From Paenibacillus shirakamiensis (GTDB lineage Bacteria; Bacillota; Bacilli; Paenibacillales; Paenibacillaceae), in NCBI RefSeq assembly GCF_017874255.1, contig NZ_JAGGLD010000003.1, positions 62,001-126,000 on the forward strand: DNA of 64,000 nt, in the 5' to 3' direction. Of this stretch, positions 44,622-53,871 are shown one piece after another. The position numbers were made by a program, and so were the translations under genes. The notes under the pieces were generated by a model. The model was not told where the DNA came from. It searched no databases and saw only the letters and a list, made by a program, of their open reading frames with translations. Each line of letters opens with the position of its first letter. Position 1 is the first letter of the stretch.

Positions 44622-47132
44622 TTAATTGCTTGGGGGACGAACTTTCCTTGTTGCAATAGCTTCCAGCGGCTGATCCGGCCAATAATGTTTGGGATAGCGA
44701 CCTTTTAGATCCTTCTTTATTTCAAAATATGTCGTATTCCAAAAGCTTCGCAGGTCAGATGTAACTTGTACAGGTCGCGAAGCAGGCGATAACAGATGCA
44801 GCGTTAATGGAAGCTCTTTATAAGCAATCTTCGGTGTATCGGTCAGACCAAACATCTCTTGCAGTCGTACCGCTATATACGGATATTCCGTCCCATATTG
44901 AATAGGAATTCTGGAACCACTAGGGACAACAAAATGAGTAGGTGCTTGCTCATCTAAGATTTGCTGCTGTGTCCATGTCAAAAGATTTAATAACATTTGA
45001 TATAGTGGAAGTCTTTGGACATCATTTCGATTTCGAATTCCATCTAAATAAGGGTAAAGCCATTCCTCTGCTTTCAACAACAGTGCTTCCTCTGTATAAT
45101 CAGGCCAGTCTTTATCCAGGTAGCGTCCTAGCAATATGGCTCTTTGTTGTAGCTGAATACATTTATCTGTCCAAGGCAATATAGAAAGCCCATCGCTCCT
45201 GATGGCATCCAGCATGGCCTTTTGCATTTCTTCTTGGGTAGGGGGTTGATTGCGTGTCTCGGATAAAATAATAGCGCCTAATTTTTTCAGGGTTCGTGCA
45301 GTAAATTTTCCTCTCTGGTCATAGGCAATCTCTCGCACTTGTTCCAATTCAGGCTGGTAAAAATCTAGTATATCTCCTTCGTCTAGAGGTGCAGCCATCA
45401 GAATCGAACTCTCCATACCGGAGTCCTCTACTTCAACGGCCACAATATATTCACTGCTTGAAATGGGCTGTTGTCTCCTAAATTCAGCACCACGACCATT
45501 TCTGAGCACATAGCGACCATCGGCTCTACGCTTTCCAATGCGATCCGGGTATGCTAGAGAACATAGCAGACCACATTTATCCATCGCTTCTTCTACCGAA
45601 TGCTCTACTTCATCTTCTAATCCTAGTCTCTTCATTAATTCTTTAGTTGATCGTAGTAATTGGGCTTCCTCTCCATGCCAAGTCTCAGAACTCGAACTTC
45701 TTCGCCCAGTAACTAGGAGCATGACTCTTTCTACACTAGTGCGAATATCTTGTTCATCTAATTTCAGTCTACTTTTCTCCTCAAGAACAATAGCAACATA
45801 ACAAGCCACCCTGCCATATCCCAACGCTTTGGCTACTAATACCATATGAGCAAGCCTTGGATGTATTGCCAAATACGCCATCGCTTTCCCATGACTAGTT
45901 ATTTTCCCATCTTTATCAACAGCTCCAAGTTGAATAAGCAGCTGAATGGCATGCTGATACCTACTCTCTTGAGGCTGATCCAGCCAGCATAATTCTGCAG
46001 GATCACGAACCCCCCAAACCGCAAGTTCCAAAGCTAAAGAAGTGAGGTCTGCTTCCAATATTTCAGGAGTGGTCCGGGACGCCATGAGCTGATGTTCGGA
46101 TTCAGTCCATAGTCGATAGCATACGCCAGGTGCTGTACGACCTGCCCGCCCTCGGCGCTGATCGGCGGAATCGCGTGCGGCTCGAATTGTAGTCATTTTT
46201 CCCATCCCAGTTCGTGACGAGAATAATTGAGTTCGACGAAGTCCAGCATCCACGACGATATGTATCCCCTCTACAGTTAGACTTGATTCTGCAATCGAAG
46301 TGGAGAGCACAATTTTGCGTTCTCCTTCAGGGGCCTTCTGGATGGCTTCCGCTTGTTGTTGTTGCGTCATGTTGCCGTATAACCTAACGATATGTATCGA
46401 ACTAGGGAGTTCACCCGACTGGAGCAGCTGCTGCTCGACGCGGCGAATTTCTCGAACTCCAGGTAAAAAAGCTAGCAAGCTGCCCTTATCCCGCTGTATA
46501 GCAGCTAGGATGGTATTCGCCATTAGTTGTTCCATGGGCTGAGTAGAACCACTTTTACTTTGGGGGAGATATCGGGTCTCCACCGGAAACATTGTTCCTG
46601 AACTTTGAACAATTGGAGCATGATTTAATAGGTTCGAAATGGGCTCCGCGTCTAATGTGGCTGACATAATTAGAATTCTAAGATCCTCTCTAAGCAGTTG
46701 CTGGCATTCTAAGCTAAGCGCCAGTCCCAGATCTGCGTGAAGATTTCGTTCATGAAATTCATCAAATATAAGTAAACCTACTCCGGGTAATGAGGGGTCA
46801 CTTTGGAGCATACGAGTAAGAATGCCTTCCGTTACTACAGTAATTCTTGTGTTTGCACTTGTATGGCTCTCTTGCCGAATACGATATCCTACGGTGCCAC
46901 CAACCTGTTCCCCTTGCTGATTAGACATATAGATAGCCGCAGACCTCGCCGCTAGCCTGCGTGGTTCAAGCAAAATTATATCCTGATCTTGGAGCCACTC
47001 TTCCTCTAGAAGTGCTAGTGGAACTCGAGTAGTCTTTCCTGCACCGGGCTCAGCAACAAGAATAGCTGCTGTGTTTTGTCTCAAAGCTGTTTTCAACTCG
47101 GGCATCACTTCATCAATTGGATATTGTAACAT
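44622..47132 (-). CDS. hrpB: ATP-dependent helicase HrpB
   Basis: 836 residues from the ATG at 47130-47132 (MLQYPIDEVMPEL), with AAGGAGAG upstream; the frame upstream lacks a site. DEAH-type helicase core: Walker A EPGAGKTT (residues 28-35), LEPRRLAARSAA, DEFHER, SATLD, TSIAESSLTVEGIHIVVD and DQRRGRAGRTAPG. The C-terminal half is the HrpB-specific region (TYFEIKKDLKGRYPKHYWPD near the end), which sets it apart from HrpA. The in vivo substrate of HrpB proteins is poorly known. Confidence 0.95.
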   Translation of the reverse strand: MLQYPIDEVMPELKTALRQNTAAILVAEPGAGKTTRVPLALLEEEWLQDQDIILLEPRRLAARSAAIYMSNQQGEQVGGTVGYRIRQESHTSANTRITVVTEGILTRMLQSDPSLPGVGLLIFDEFHERNLHADLGLALSLECQQLLREDLRILIMSATLDAEPISNLLNHAPIVQSSGTMFPVETRYLPQSKSGSTQPMEQLMANTILAAIQRDKGSLLAFLPGVREIRRVEQQLLQSGELPSSIHIVRLYGNMTQQQQAEAIQKAPEGERKIVLSTSIAESSLTVEGIHIVVDAGLRRTQLFSSRTGMGKMTTIRAARDSADQRRGRAGRTAPGVCYRLWTESEHQLMASRTTPEILEADLTSLALELAVWGVRDPAELCWLDQPQESRYQHAIQLLIQLGAVDKDGKITSHGKAMAYLAIHPRLAHMVLVAKALGYGRVACYVAIVLEEKSRLKLDEQDIRTSVERVMLLVTGRRSSSSETWHGEEAQLLRSTKELMKRLGLEDEVEHSVEEAMDKCGLLCSLAYPDRIGKRRADGRYVLRNGRGAEFRRQQPISSSEYIVAVEVEDSGMESSILMAAPLDEGDILDFYQPELEQVREIAYDQRGKFTARTLKKLGAIILSETRNQPPTQEEMQKAMLDAIRSDGLSILPWTDKCIQLQQRAILLGRYLDKDWPDYTEEALLLKAEEWLYPYLDGIRNRNDVQRLPLYQMLLNLLTWTQQQILDEQAPTHFVVPSGSRIPIQYGTEYPYIAVRLQEMFGLTDTPKIAYKELPLTLHLLSPASRPVQVTSDLRSFWNTTYFEIKKDLKGRYPKHYWPDQPLEAIATRKVRPPSN

Positions 47133-47218
47133 CCTAACTCTCCTTATTCTGACTATATACCTTAGAATGAACTCATCATAAGGTGTGGTCTTTCTCCTGT
47201 CAAAAATAGTGCTGTACA

Positions 47219-47254
47219 TAAAAAAGCCAATTCACCTGAGGTGAACCAGCTTCT
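47219..47254 (-). terminator. Terminator after the SDR gene
   Basis: Minus strand: AAGCTGGTTCACC, 3-nt loop, GGTGAATTGGCTTTTTT. 13-bp stem with one G-U and T6, 17 nt past the SDR stop and upstream of hrpB. Confidence 0.88.
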
Positions 47255-47270
47255 GTGAACGAATTATCCC

Positions 47271-48077
47271 TTACAGCATCGATTCTGCTCCGTCTATCAC
47301 AATGCGCGCACCTGTAATATGTTTGGACTCAGAAGAAGCTAAAAATGATACCAAGTCAGCTACATCCTCGGATTGCCCTGGACCATCGGCAAGCGGTTGA
47401 TTCCCCTGAGGGTACACGACCGGAATAACAATTCCGCTTAATTCCGCACTTGGCTTGGAACTCTGATCAATATTCGTAGCAATCGCTCCTGGGCAGATGA
47501 CATTGACTCGAATCTTGAATTTGGCTAATTCCAATGCGGCCATCCTTGCAAAACCAACTTGTCCAGCTTTAGTCGTGCTATAAGCGGACATCCCGAATCC
47601 AGAGAATCGGTCACTACCATTAATGGAACTGGTAATGATAATGCTGCCACCGCCACTTTTCTTCAAGAAAGGAACCGTATATTTTACAGTTAAGAATGTT
47701 CCATTTAAGTTAATATTCATCGTATTGTTCCAATCCTCAAAACTAATCTCATCTAAAGGAGCCAATACCCCATTAATACCTGCATTGGCGAAGACAATAT
47801 CGATCCCCCCGAATATCTCTGCTGCTTCATGAACCGCTCGTTCCATACGAATAGGATCGGATATGTCTACATCAAATGCTCTGGATGACTCTGGATAGAG
47901 ATAATTAATCTCCGCTTCCGTCTGCTGCGTACGCTCCCTATTCAAATCGAATAAGATAACTTTGGCTCCTTCCTTAGCTAACCTAAGAGCAGCAGCTTTG
48001 CCAATGCCAGATCCTGCACCTGTAACAATAGCTACCTTCCCTTGAAAACGTGACTGATACATTTGCTGTTCTATCAT
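47271..48077 (-). CDS. Short-chain dehydrogenase/reductase
   Basis: 268 residues of classical SDR type: cofactor motif VTGAGSGIGKAAALRLAKEG (TGxxxGxG), NAG motif in VFANAGING, catalytic Ser in ITSSINGSD and YSTTK (Tyr and Lys), then VRVN-like RVNVICPGAIATNI. The Asp at the end of the second strand (VILFDLNRE) favours NAD. The substrate is not evident. It is a single gene with a terminator on each side; the one upstream (48182-48223) ends the secretion locus. Confidence 0.93.
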   Translation of the reverse strand: MIEQQMYQSRFQGKVAIVTGAGSGIGKAAALRLAKEGAKVILFDLNRERTQQTEAEINYLYPESSRAFDVDISDPIRMERAVHEAAEIFGGIDIVFANAGINGVLAPLDEISFEDWNNTMNINLNGTFLTVKYTVPFLKKSGGGSIIITSSINGSDRFSGFGMSAYSTTKAGQVGFARMAALELAKFKIRVNVICPGAIATNIDQSSKPSAELSGIVIPVVYPQGNQPLADGPGQSEDVADLVSFLASSESKHITGARIVIDGAESML

Positions 48078-48181
48078 ATGTAATCTCCTTTGCTATAAAT
48101 TGGAGTCGATCACTTTAGTTGCTCACTGTCTCAAGATTACCCATAAATAGGTAGTCTTTAATCATTTACCCCGGCATAACA

Positions 48182-48223
48182 TAAAAAAAAGACTCTAACC
48201 TTCAACAAGCAAGGTAGAGTCTT
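48182..48223 (-). terminator. Terminator of the type VII secretion locus
   Basis: Minus strand: AAGACTCTACCTT, 8-nt loop, AAGGTTAGAGTCTT with one mismatch, then T8. It lies 24 nt past the PP2C-like gene and marks the 3' end of the locus. Confidence 0.9.
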
Positions 48224-48246
48224 GGTAACATATGAGAAATAGAAGA

Positions 48247-49071
48247 TTAACTATTCCATTGAATCTCTAAGTAACATGCATCATCCTCCAAGCCCTGTCC
48301 ATCAGCCAACTTACTCAGTTCAAGATGTTCCTCCAGTCCAGAAGATCGTTGCCCGTCTGGAGAAATTATCCTAAGTCCATCACTATGAAGGACAAGTCGA
48401 TGAAGGCCGGGTTGCGGGAAGGTATGCTGTATTTCAAAGCTGTGAGGTATATGTTCCCCACACCCTTTAAGAACAGACCAACGTTCAGACGTTCGAAATA
48501 AGGATGGATCTGGTGAGGCTTCTGATGTTCCTTCAACCCAGTGGCTGACTTTACTATCCCCCATCCAACCTAACCATAGAGAATAAGATGAATCATAAGG
48601 GGATAATGTCAATCGCCCACAAATGAACATGGATTCGGAACCCAGTGTTTTTTTATGAACAAGCACTTCCTTAAGCAGCGGAGGAATGCCGTTCTCAATG
48701 TCCAGCTGTGCATAAGAGTCATGCAGTTCTCTAGGAATAGTATTCAAAAATACAGCTAAAGCTTCCGCAGAATAACAATACTCTCGCTCAAGCCATTCCA
48801 TCAGATAATTCCCTACATGACGCGCGGCAAAGTCACCTTGAAAGCTCATAGACACGCCATCACATAGAGCAAAATAACAAGTATTGCCTACAATTTTAAC
48901 TCGAAGAAAATCTTGTCCTGCTTCTTTGGATTCCAAAGTATCCTGCGCGGGGCTATAGCCGTATTTACAACGAAATCTGGACTGCGTGTGTAAAGAAAGT
49001 GGCTGACATTCCTTTTGCTGACTGGCCCATTCCCATACATCTTCCGAGGGGTCAGGATAAACCTTAGTCAT
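48247..49071 (-). CDS. PP2C-like protein phosphatase
   Basis: 274 residues. PP2C traits: FALCDGVSMSFQGDFAARHV (metal-binding Asp-Gly), LGWMGDSKVSHW (GD motif), LHSDGLRIISPDG, and the terminal LEDDACYLEIQW (the DD metal site). The beginning is less typical; the usual N-terminal RxxNQD region is replaced by KYGYSPAQDTLE, which may be equivalent. It should dephosphorylate Ser/Thr residues, probably opposing the kinase-like protein two genes upstream. It is the last gene of the secretion locus, 3 nt after the vWA gene. Divergence makes activity likely but not certain. Confidence 0.75.
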   Translation of the reverse strand: MTKVYPDPSEDVWEWASQQKECQPLSLHTQSRFRCKYGYSPAQDTLESKEAGQDFLRVKIVGNTCYFALCDGVSMSFQGDFAARHVGNYLMEWLEREYCYSAEALAVFLNTIPRELHDSYAQLDIENGIPPLLKEVLVHKKTLGSESMFICGRLTLSPYDSSYSLWLGWMGDSKVSHWVEGTSEASPDPSLFRTSERWSVLKGCGEHIPHSFEIQHTFPQPGLHRLVLHSDGLRIISPDGQRSSGLEEHLELSKLADGQGLEDDACYLEIQWNS

Positions 49072-49074
49072 CTT

Positions 49075-49827
49075 CTACCTCACCGGCGTTGCAGCAGACA
49101 TTTGGAATCCGATCGACACAAGTTCAGCACAATTCCCAGGAAGTAGCATAAGCGCGCCCGGTGCAAATTGATAATCCGCTTCCGCAAGCATTTCTCGATA
49201 ACTCTCGGGAAGTTCGGAAGACATCTTGCGCAGCTTGCTACCGGATCCTTCTTGTAGCAACGTTTCTGGAAGAATACCTTTCCATCGCCTCGGTTCCGAG
49301 ATGGGTTGGTCTAGCACATAATCAGATATGAAAATATTTTCAACTAAGACCTGACCATCCGCTACACCCATGTTCATAATTCTTCGCACAATAGGCTCTG
49401 GATCTGCTCCTGTACTTACACCGTCAGTCATGTGGCAAATAAGGGGTGCTGGACATCCCTCCATGTAAGGAAGCTCTTCTAGTAATATTTGCTCCGCTTG
49501 CAAAAATGCTTTGGCCGAATCGGAAAACCTTCGAGGTGTAAGTTCCGGCAAAGGCCCCATAGCGGCAATTTCGTCAATGCTTTTGACCCCGCCTAACAGA
49601 TCATAAACCTCATCACTATAGGCTAAAAGAGCAAGTCTATATCTTGGGGTGAGGCGATTCCCTTTTGTAGAACGAAAGACCATCTGCCTGACTGCAAGAC
49701 TTAATGCTTCATAGACAATATCTATTCGCCTACGCCCTTCCATTAGCAAATTCATGGATGCACTAATATCTATAAGATAAATGATAAGAGCAGGGGTACG
49801 CTGAGAGGCCTGTACAATGTATTTCAT
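49075..49827 (-). CDS. von Willebrand factor A domain protein (TerY-like)
   Basis: 250 residues from the ATG at 49825-49827 (MKYIVQASQRTPA), with AAAGGAG upstream. A vWA domain fills most of it, with the MIDAS residues in IYLIDISASM (Asp20, Ser22, Ser24), a Thr/Asp in HMTDGVSTG, and SRYRLALLAYSD-like RYRLALLAYSDEVYDLLGG. The short, single-domain form with a C-terminal LLPGNCAELVSIGFQMS resembles TerY-type proteins. These occur with a PP2C phosphatase and a kinase, as here. It probably works as a metal-dependent adaptor. Intergenic spaces are 3 nt downstream and 33 nt upstream. Confidence 0.8.
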   Translation of the reverse strand: MKYIVQASQRTPALIIYLIDISASMNLLMEGRRRIDIVYEALSLAVRQMVFRSTKGNRLTPRYRLALLAYSDEVYDLLGGVKSIDEIAAMGPLPELTPRRFSDSAKAFLQAEQILLEELPYMEGCPAPLICHMTDGVSTGADPEPIVRRIMNMGVADGQVLVENIFISDYVLDQPISEPRRWKGILPETLLQEGSGSKLRKMSSELPESYREMLAEADYQFAPGALMLLPGNCAELVSIGFQMSAATPVR

Positions 49828-49860
49828 GTTCCTTCTGTCTCCTTTAATATCTCTATACAT

Positions 49861-51963
49861 TTAAATGTCTGGAAGCCCCTGACGATTACTGGCTAAGTAT
49901 TTACGCATTGCTGATGCCCTTCTAGCTAACTGACTCTTCTTGCCGTAATAGGAAGCATCCTTATTGTAAGTATCCATAAATTGTTCGCCATACATTTTGG
50001 CCACTTCATTATTTTCTGTTTTGAGAGCATTATATGCTTGATTATAAGAAGCGTTGAGAGCTACAATCCCTTTTGAACGCTGATCTGCTAACAATTTTGC
50101 TCGTTTAGCATCAGCTTCTTTTTTTTCTTGCCTTGCTTTCTCCGCCGCTCTTTCTGCCTGTTTTTTACGCTCAGCTTGAGCATCTTTAGCCGCTTGGGCA
50201 TCTTTAGCCGCTTGAGCTGCTTGGGCATCCTGAGTTGCCTTAGCAACCTGAGCTTCTTTGGCCAACTGTTTATCACGTTCTTGCTTCCATACTAAATATC
50301 GATCATATTGCGTTTGGCGATCCACTTTCTCTTGATCTGCCTTTTTCTTAGCTGCCTGCTCTTTAGCTAGTTCTTGCTGCTTTGCTAACTCCTTTTTCTT
50401 ATCTTCTTGCTCTTGAGCTACTTTAGCCGCTACGGCTTTAGCTTCTTCGTCCTTAGAATCATGCACAGGAACAACAACGGGAGGTTGTACCGGTTGAGGC
50501 ACTTGCACTGAAGAAGGATGTAAGGATGAGACTTCTTTATGAATAGATTCTTGATTCTGCTGAACACGAAGTACTTTTGCCGAATTTTCCATACGGCTCA
50601 GAAATGTCCAAATACCTGCTACTATAAATAAGGCTACAATGAACAAGGCAATGCGAGTTCTGTAACGGTTTCCCTGAAAGAAGTATGAGGACAGGGGCGC
50701 GAATTTATTTGTCTTTGTTGTCCTTGTTGTATCTGTCTTGGAAATAGCTAGTAAAGGAGCAGAGGCCGCGGTTAACTCAAATACTGCCGCTTCAAGCTCA
50801 GCATGTTCCTCTGTTCCAGGTATAGAGGTTCTCCAAGCTTCTTTATATAAACTAAGCGCTTGTCCTATTTCACCTTGGGATTCAAGTAATCTAGCTTCTT
50901 CTAAGAGTTCCACTCCGATTAGACCGACTGGAAGTGAACCTTCCGAATCTTTGCGAGTATACTTCGTATCTATATCATGAATCGACTTATTTAATTCCAA
51001 TACTTCTTCCTGAAAAAATCCATTTGCCTGAGGTTCTACAGCCTCAATGGCGATCAGCCATTCCCCAAATGTGGGACAACTTCGAACATCATCGCTCTCC
51101 CAAGCTCGTGCGAAAAGTGTAGCTATATTGCTACCCCAATGCTTCTCTAAGCTTAAAGCTAAAGTGTTATACCTCTTACAATTCTGCTGCATGTCTTCTG
51201 GCCCAAAGTAACTTTCTCCCCAGACTTCTGCACACACGTCAGGATCGGACCAACCTAACATTTCTGCGATAAGCACCGCTCCTGCAAAACGATCTACGTA
51301 GGCATGCCACATTCGGCTACCCTGTGAAACTGCAGAAGCATACCCAGGTGACCCATATAAATCGAACTCTGGTGCATGAAGCTTCGGGCTGTACAATTGT
51401 TCTACATCAATCCATTGAATAGGAAAGACCTCTTGTAGCGAACGCTCTTCTCTAAAATAAGGAAGAATGACATTCGATGCTGATAGATCACTGTGAGCAA
51501 TTCCCCTTTGCTCCATGGCAGAGCCAATAGTTGCCATAGATTTAGCAAGTTCTAAACTTTCTAATCTAGATATGCTCTCTTCACTTATCAATATATCTGT
51601 CCATGTTGAACCATGAATCCATGGCATGACAACTGCGTAGATAAGCTCTGGAAACTGATGAATGAGTTCACTATGATTCTCCGGAGTCAACACCATACGA
51701 GAACACACACGAAGTCCCTGCATCTCTTGATACTCAGCTATCTGCTCGGATTGATAGACTAGAGCAGGATTTCTGAATTTGAAAGAAAATACTTTTAGCG
51801 CCTTCGCTTCCAACCTGGTCTCATCCACTGGTATCAGTTGATAGACTAAGCCTTGACGACCAGCCTGCGCATAGGCCAATCCCGGGGCAGCTGGGTGCTG
51901 ACCGACCCGATAAGTGATGCCCTGGATAATTAACTGATCTCCCGGGTTTGGCTGAAATGCCAT
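49861..51963 (-). CDS. Membrane-anchored Ser/Thr protein kinase-like protein of the T7SS locus
   Basis: 700 residues from the ATG at 51961-51963 (MAFQPNPGDQ). The kinase-like domain (about 1-300) has a Lys in LEAKALKVFSF, the catalytic loop GIAHSDLSASNVI (Asp159, Asn164) and IDVEQL in place of DFG (Asp186). An APEFDLYGSPGYAS segment follows. The metal- and phosphate-binding residues are thus present. A predicted helical region (about 330-420), one membrane span (about 434-453, RIALFIVALFIVAGIWTFL) and a long Lys/Ala/Gln-rich coiled coil (about 505-640) follow. Kinase fold, single span and helical tail recall EssB/YukC, in which the kinase fold is degenerate. Partners: vWA and PP2C genes next to it. 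Confidence 0.8.
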   Translation of the reverse strand: MAFQPNPGDQLIIQGITYRVGQHPAAPGLAYAQAGRQGLVYQLIPVDETRLEAKALKVFSFKFRNPALVYQSEQIAEYQEMQGLRVCSRMVLTPENHSELIHQFPELIYAVVMPWIHGSTWTDILISEESISRLESLELAKSMATIGSAMEQRGIAHSDLSASNVILPYFREERSLQEVFPIQWIDVEQLYSPKLHAPEFDLYGSPGYASAVSQGSRMWHAYVDRFAGAVLIAEMLGWSDPDVCAEVWGESYFGPEDMQQNCKRYNTLALSLEKHWGSNIATLFARAWESDDVRSCPTFGEWLIAIEAVEPQANGFFQEEVLELNKSIHDIDTKYTRKDSEGSLPVGLIGVELLEEARLLESQGEIGQALSLYKEAWRTSIPGTEEHAELEAAVFELTAASAPLLAISKTDTTRTTKTNKFAPLSSYFFQGNRYRTRIALFIVALFIVAGIWTFLSRMENSAKVLRVQQNQESIHKEVSSLHPSSVQVPQPVQPPVVVPVHDSKDEEAKAVAAKVAQEQEDKKKELAKQQELAKEQAAKKKADQEKVDRQTQYDRYLVWKQERDKQLAKEAQVAKATQDAQAAQAAKDAQAAKDAQAERKKQAERAAEKARQEKKEADAKRAKLLADQRSKGIVALNASYNQAYNALKTENNEVAKMYGEQFMDTYNKDASYYGKKSQLARRASAMRKYLASNRQGLPDI

Positions 51964-51982
51964 AATCAAACCCTCTTCCTCT

Positions 51983-52261
51983 TTAAAATTTATTCTGATC
52001 TATGCTCCTGAACCTTTGCGAGATTGAATTCAATTCTTCACTAATCGACTCTAAGATTTGAGCAAAATACTTCATTTGCTTATCCGCTTCTTCAAATTCT
52101 TGAATAAAGCGTTGCTTGGTAACCCCTTCCCAATCACTTTCCATACCTTGAACGGCTTGAGTAAGGCCCAATACAATCTGACGGCTTTCCTCACTACTTT
52201 GTTTGAATTGTCTTGCGATCTGCTCCACTTGTTCCGGGCTTATAGTAATGCGTCCTGACAT
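51983..52261 (-). CDS. WXG100-family secretion substrate (EsxA-like)
   Basis: 92 residues from the ATG at 52259-52261 (MSGRITISPEQ), with AAAGGGGG upstream. It forms two helices joined by the WEG motif (MESDWEGVTKQRF), the defining WXG of this family. These proteins are small helical dimers exported by the type VII ATPase; they serve as substrates and gate openers. It lies between the WXG-like fusion gene (42 nt) and the kinase-like gene (19 nt). Length is slightly below 100, which is usual. Confidence 0.9.
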   Translation of the reverse strand: MSGRITISPEQVEQIARQFKQSSEESRQIVLGLTQAVQGMESDWEGVTKQRFIQEFEEADKQMKYFAQILESISEELNSISQRFRSIDQNKF

Positions 52262-52303
52262 GTTAGCTCCCCCTTTACGCAAATGATGAGACATAGATAC
52301 GAT

Positions 52304-53041
52304 TTATATCGGCTTAGATCTAAGTTTTTCTCGAAGTTCACTAAGTTTGATGTGAGAATGCATCTTTCCCGCCCCCTCGGCAGGAATTCGACGAAGGCGT
52401 AATGACTCGCGGAGACTAGAAGACGGATTCATGAATTTCCATCCATTTGGATTATTCACAGCTTCTTCAAGTACACGTCTACCATCAGGTAATCTCTTAC
52501 CAATCATCAAATTAATAATGGCTGTAGAGGATGACGGTTCTTCTTGAACGTTACCTAGCAATGTAGATACTTCTCGATCATTAGCCTTCTGTTCCCAACG
52601 CGGCCTAATGTATCCGCTTTTTTCTGTATGCACTGCAATGACGGCCGACTTGGGATCAGAGATTGCGTCATGCATTAAATACTTGCCAGGAATGATTACT
52701 CTGCGTAATGCACCCAGGCCCACAAAGAGAGCCGATGCATTTACTCCTACCTTGTCATTAGTTTTAACGCGACTAGAGGGAATTTCGTTCTCTAAAGCCT
52801 GGAAAGCATCTGCCTTTGTATCAGCAGTAATACCCAATCTATGTAACTCAGATAGAAGATGCTCTGATAAAAGCTGTGCTTGTTGCCATTGATCTGCTAT
52901 GGGACCCTGTGCTGCATTCTCCTGAAGCAACAAGGCCATAGACTGATTCAGATAAGCTGTGATTTGACGCAATTGTTCTGCGGAATGCTGCAGATTTTTA
53001 CTTAGATTTCGCAACTGTTCTGGTTCTACGCGTATTCGCAT
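52304..53041 (-). CDS. WXG-like N-domain with C-terminal extension, putative T7SS effector
   Basis: 245 residues from the ATG at 53039-53041 (MRIRVEPEQLRNLSK), with AGGAAAGGTG upstream inside the previous gene. The first ~85 residues are amphipathic helices like WXG100/LXG proteins (LQHSAEQLRQITAYLNQ, then LLSEHLLSELHRLG). A Trp lies in IADQWQQAQ, without a Gly two residues later. The C-terminal ~150 residues (AVIAVHTEKSGYIRPRWEQ, GKRLPDGRRVLEEA, NGWKFMNPSSSLRESL) match nothing I know. The layout suggests an exported effector or structural component, but there is no toxin motif I recognise. Confidence 0.6.
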   Translation of the reverse strand: MRIRVEPEQLRNLSKNLQHSAEQLRQITAYLNQSMALLLQENAAQGPIADQWQQAQLLSEHLLSELHRLGITADTKADAFQALENEIPSSRVKTNDKVGVNASALFVGLGALRRVIIPGKYLMHDAISDPKSAVIAVHTEKSGYIRPRWEQKANDREVSTLLGNVQEEPSSSTAIINLMIGKRLPDGRRVLEEAVNNPNGWKFMNPSSSLRESLRLRRIPAEGAGKMHSHIKLSELREKLRSKPI

Positions 53042-53046
53042 TATAA

Positions 53047-53871
53047 TCACCTTTCCTCTGTCTGAGAAGGACGCTCCAACCACAATAGCAACATACTCTG
53101 AAACTGCTCCCTCGTTGTTGGAGTAGCTATGAGCCAGTCATCTTCCTCCCTAGAACTTCTCCGAATTAACCAATTCACATGATCATTGATCAGAAAAGCT
53201 GCTCCTTGGGTATCCCAAGCTTGACCATTCCACACGGACAATTGAAGCTCACCATCACATAATCGATGTTTAAGACTTTTAGCCAAAGCCAAAGATCCTT
53301 CAGGGTCATCTGTTAGTTCCACAAGAACAGAACTCATCTCATCCATACTTAATGTAGAAGAAGAATTATATAATTCATTGAACTTAGCTCTAGATAACAG
53401 TAATGCTGGCATATTTCCCGGTGATTTATCATTCCATTTCATACGCTGGACTAAATCATCACAGGCTACAGGGATTGTACCTTTCTCTCTTAATTCATAG
53501 AGATTCACCTGATCCCGCGGCTGCTGCACTTCCACTACCTTTTCGTCCGTTATATGCATGTACCCTTCATAAGAATCTTCTTGTGTTCTATAGGAGATCC
53601 AGCATGCACGTTCAGCTAATCCTGCAATAGCAACCCTTGAAAAAACTTCAGGCGGGATTAATAGCTCTACACCATTCTCTGCTTGTATTAAGTATCCTTT
53701 GCTTAGCAGAGATTGTTTGGATTTCTCCCATTCTTGCACGATTTCCTCCGATAAGAAGCCCTTAAATGGATCATCTACACCAAGCAATCTATCGGAACCT
53801 AATATGCCTGCTAGAAAAAATAACTCTTCCCGCTCAAGTGCAACTTCGCCATTGTACGATGTTGTCAACAT
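53047..53871 (-). CDS. Unrecognised protein of the T7SS locus
   Basis: 274 residues, soluble, no signal peptide or membrane span, acidic. Visible stretches: ELFFLAGILGSDRLLGVDDP near the N-terminus, a middle Trp- and Tyr-rich part (CWISYRTQEDSYEGYM) and a C-terminal VNWLIRRSSREEDDWLIAT. Size and overall composition recall the EspG chaperones of actinobacterial ESX systems, which bind secreted helical pairs; this is only a guess. The ATG directly follows the ATPase stop, with the ribosome binding site inside the ATPase gene. It sits immediately before the WXG-like fusion gene, a position that suits a chaperone or partner. Confidence 0.65.
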   Translation of the reverse strand: MLTTSYNGEVALEREELFFLAGILGSDRLLGVDDPFKGFLSEEIVQEWEKSKQSLLSKGYLIQAENGVELLIPPEVFSRVAIAGLAERACWISYRTQEDSYEGYMHITDEKVVEVQQPRDQVNLYELREKGTIPVACDDLVQRMKWNDKSPGNMPALLLSRAKFNELYNSSSTLSMDEMSSVLVELTDDPEGSLALAKSLKHRLCDGELQLSVWNGQAWDTQGAAFLINDHVNWLIRRSSREEDDWLIATPTTREQFQSMLLLWLERPSQTEER

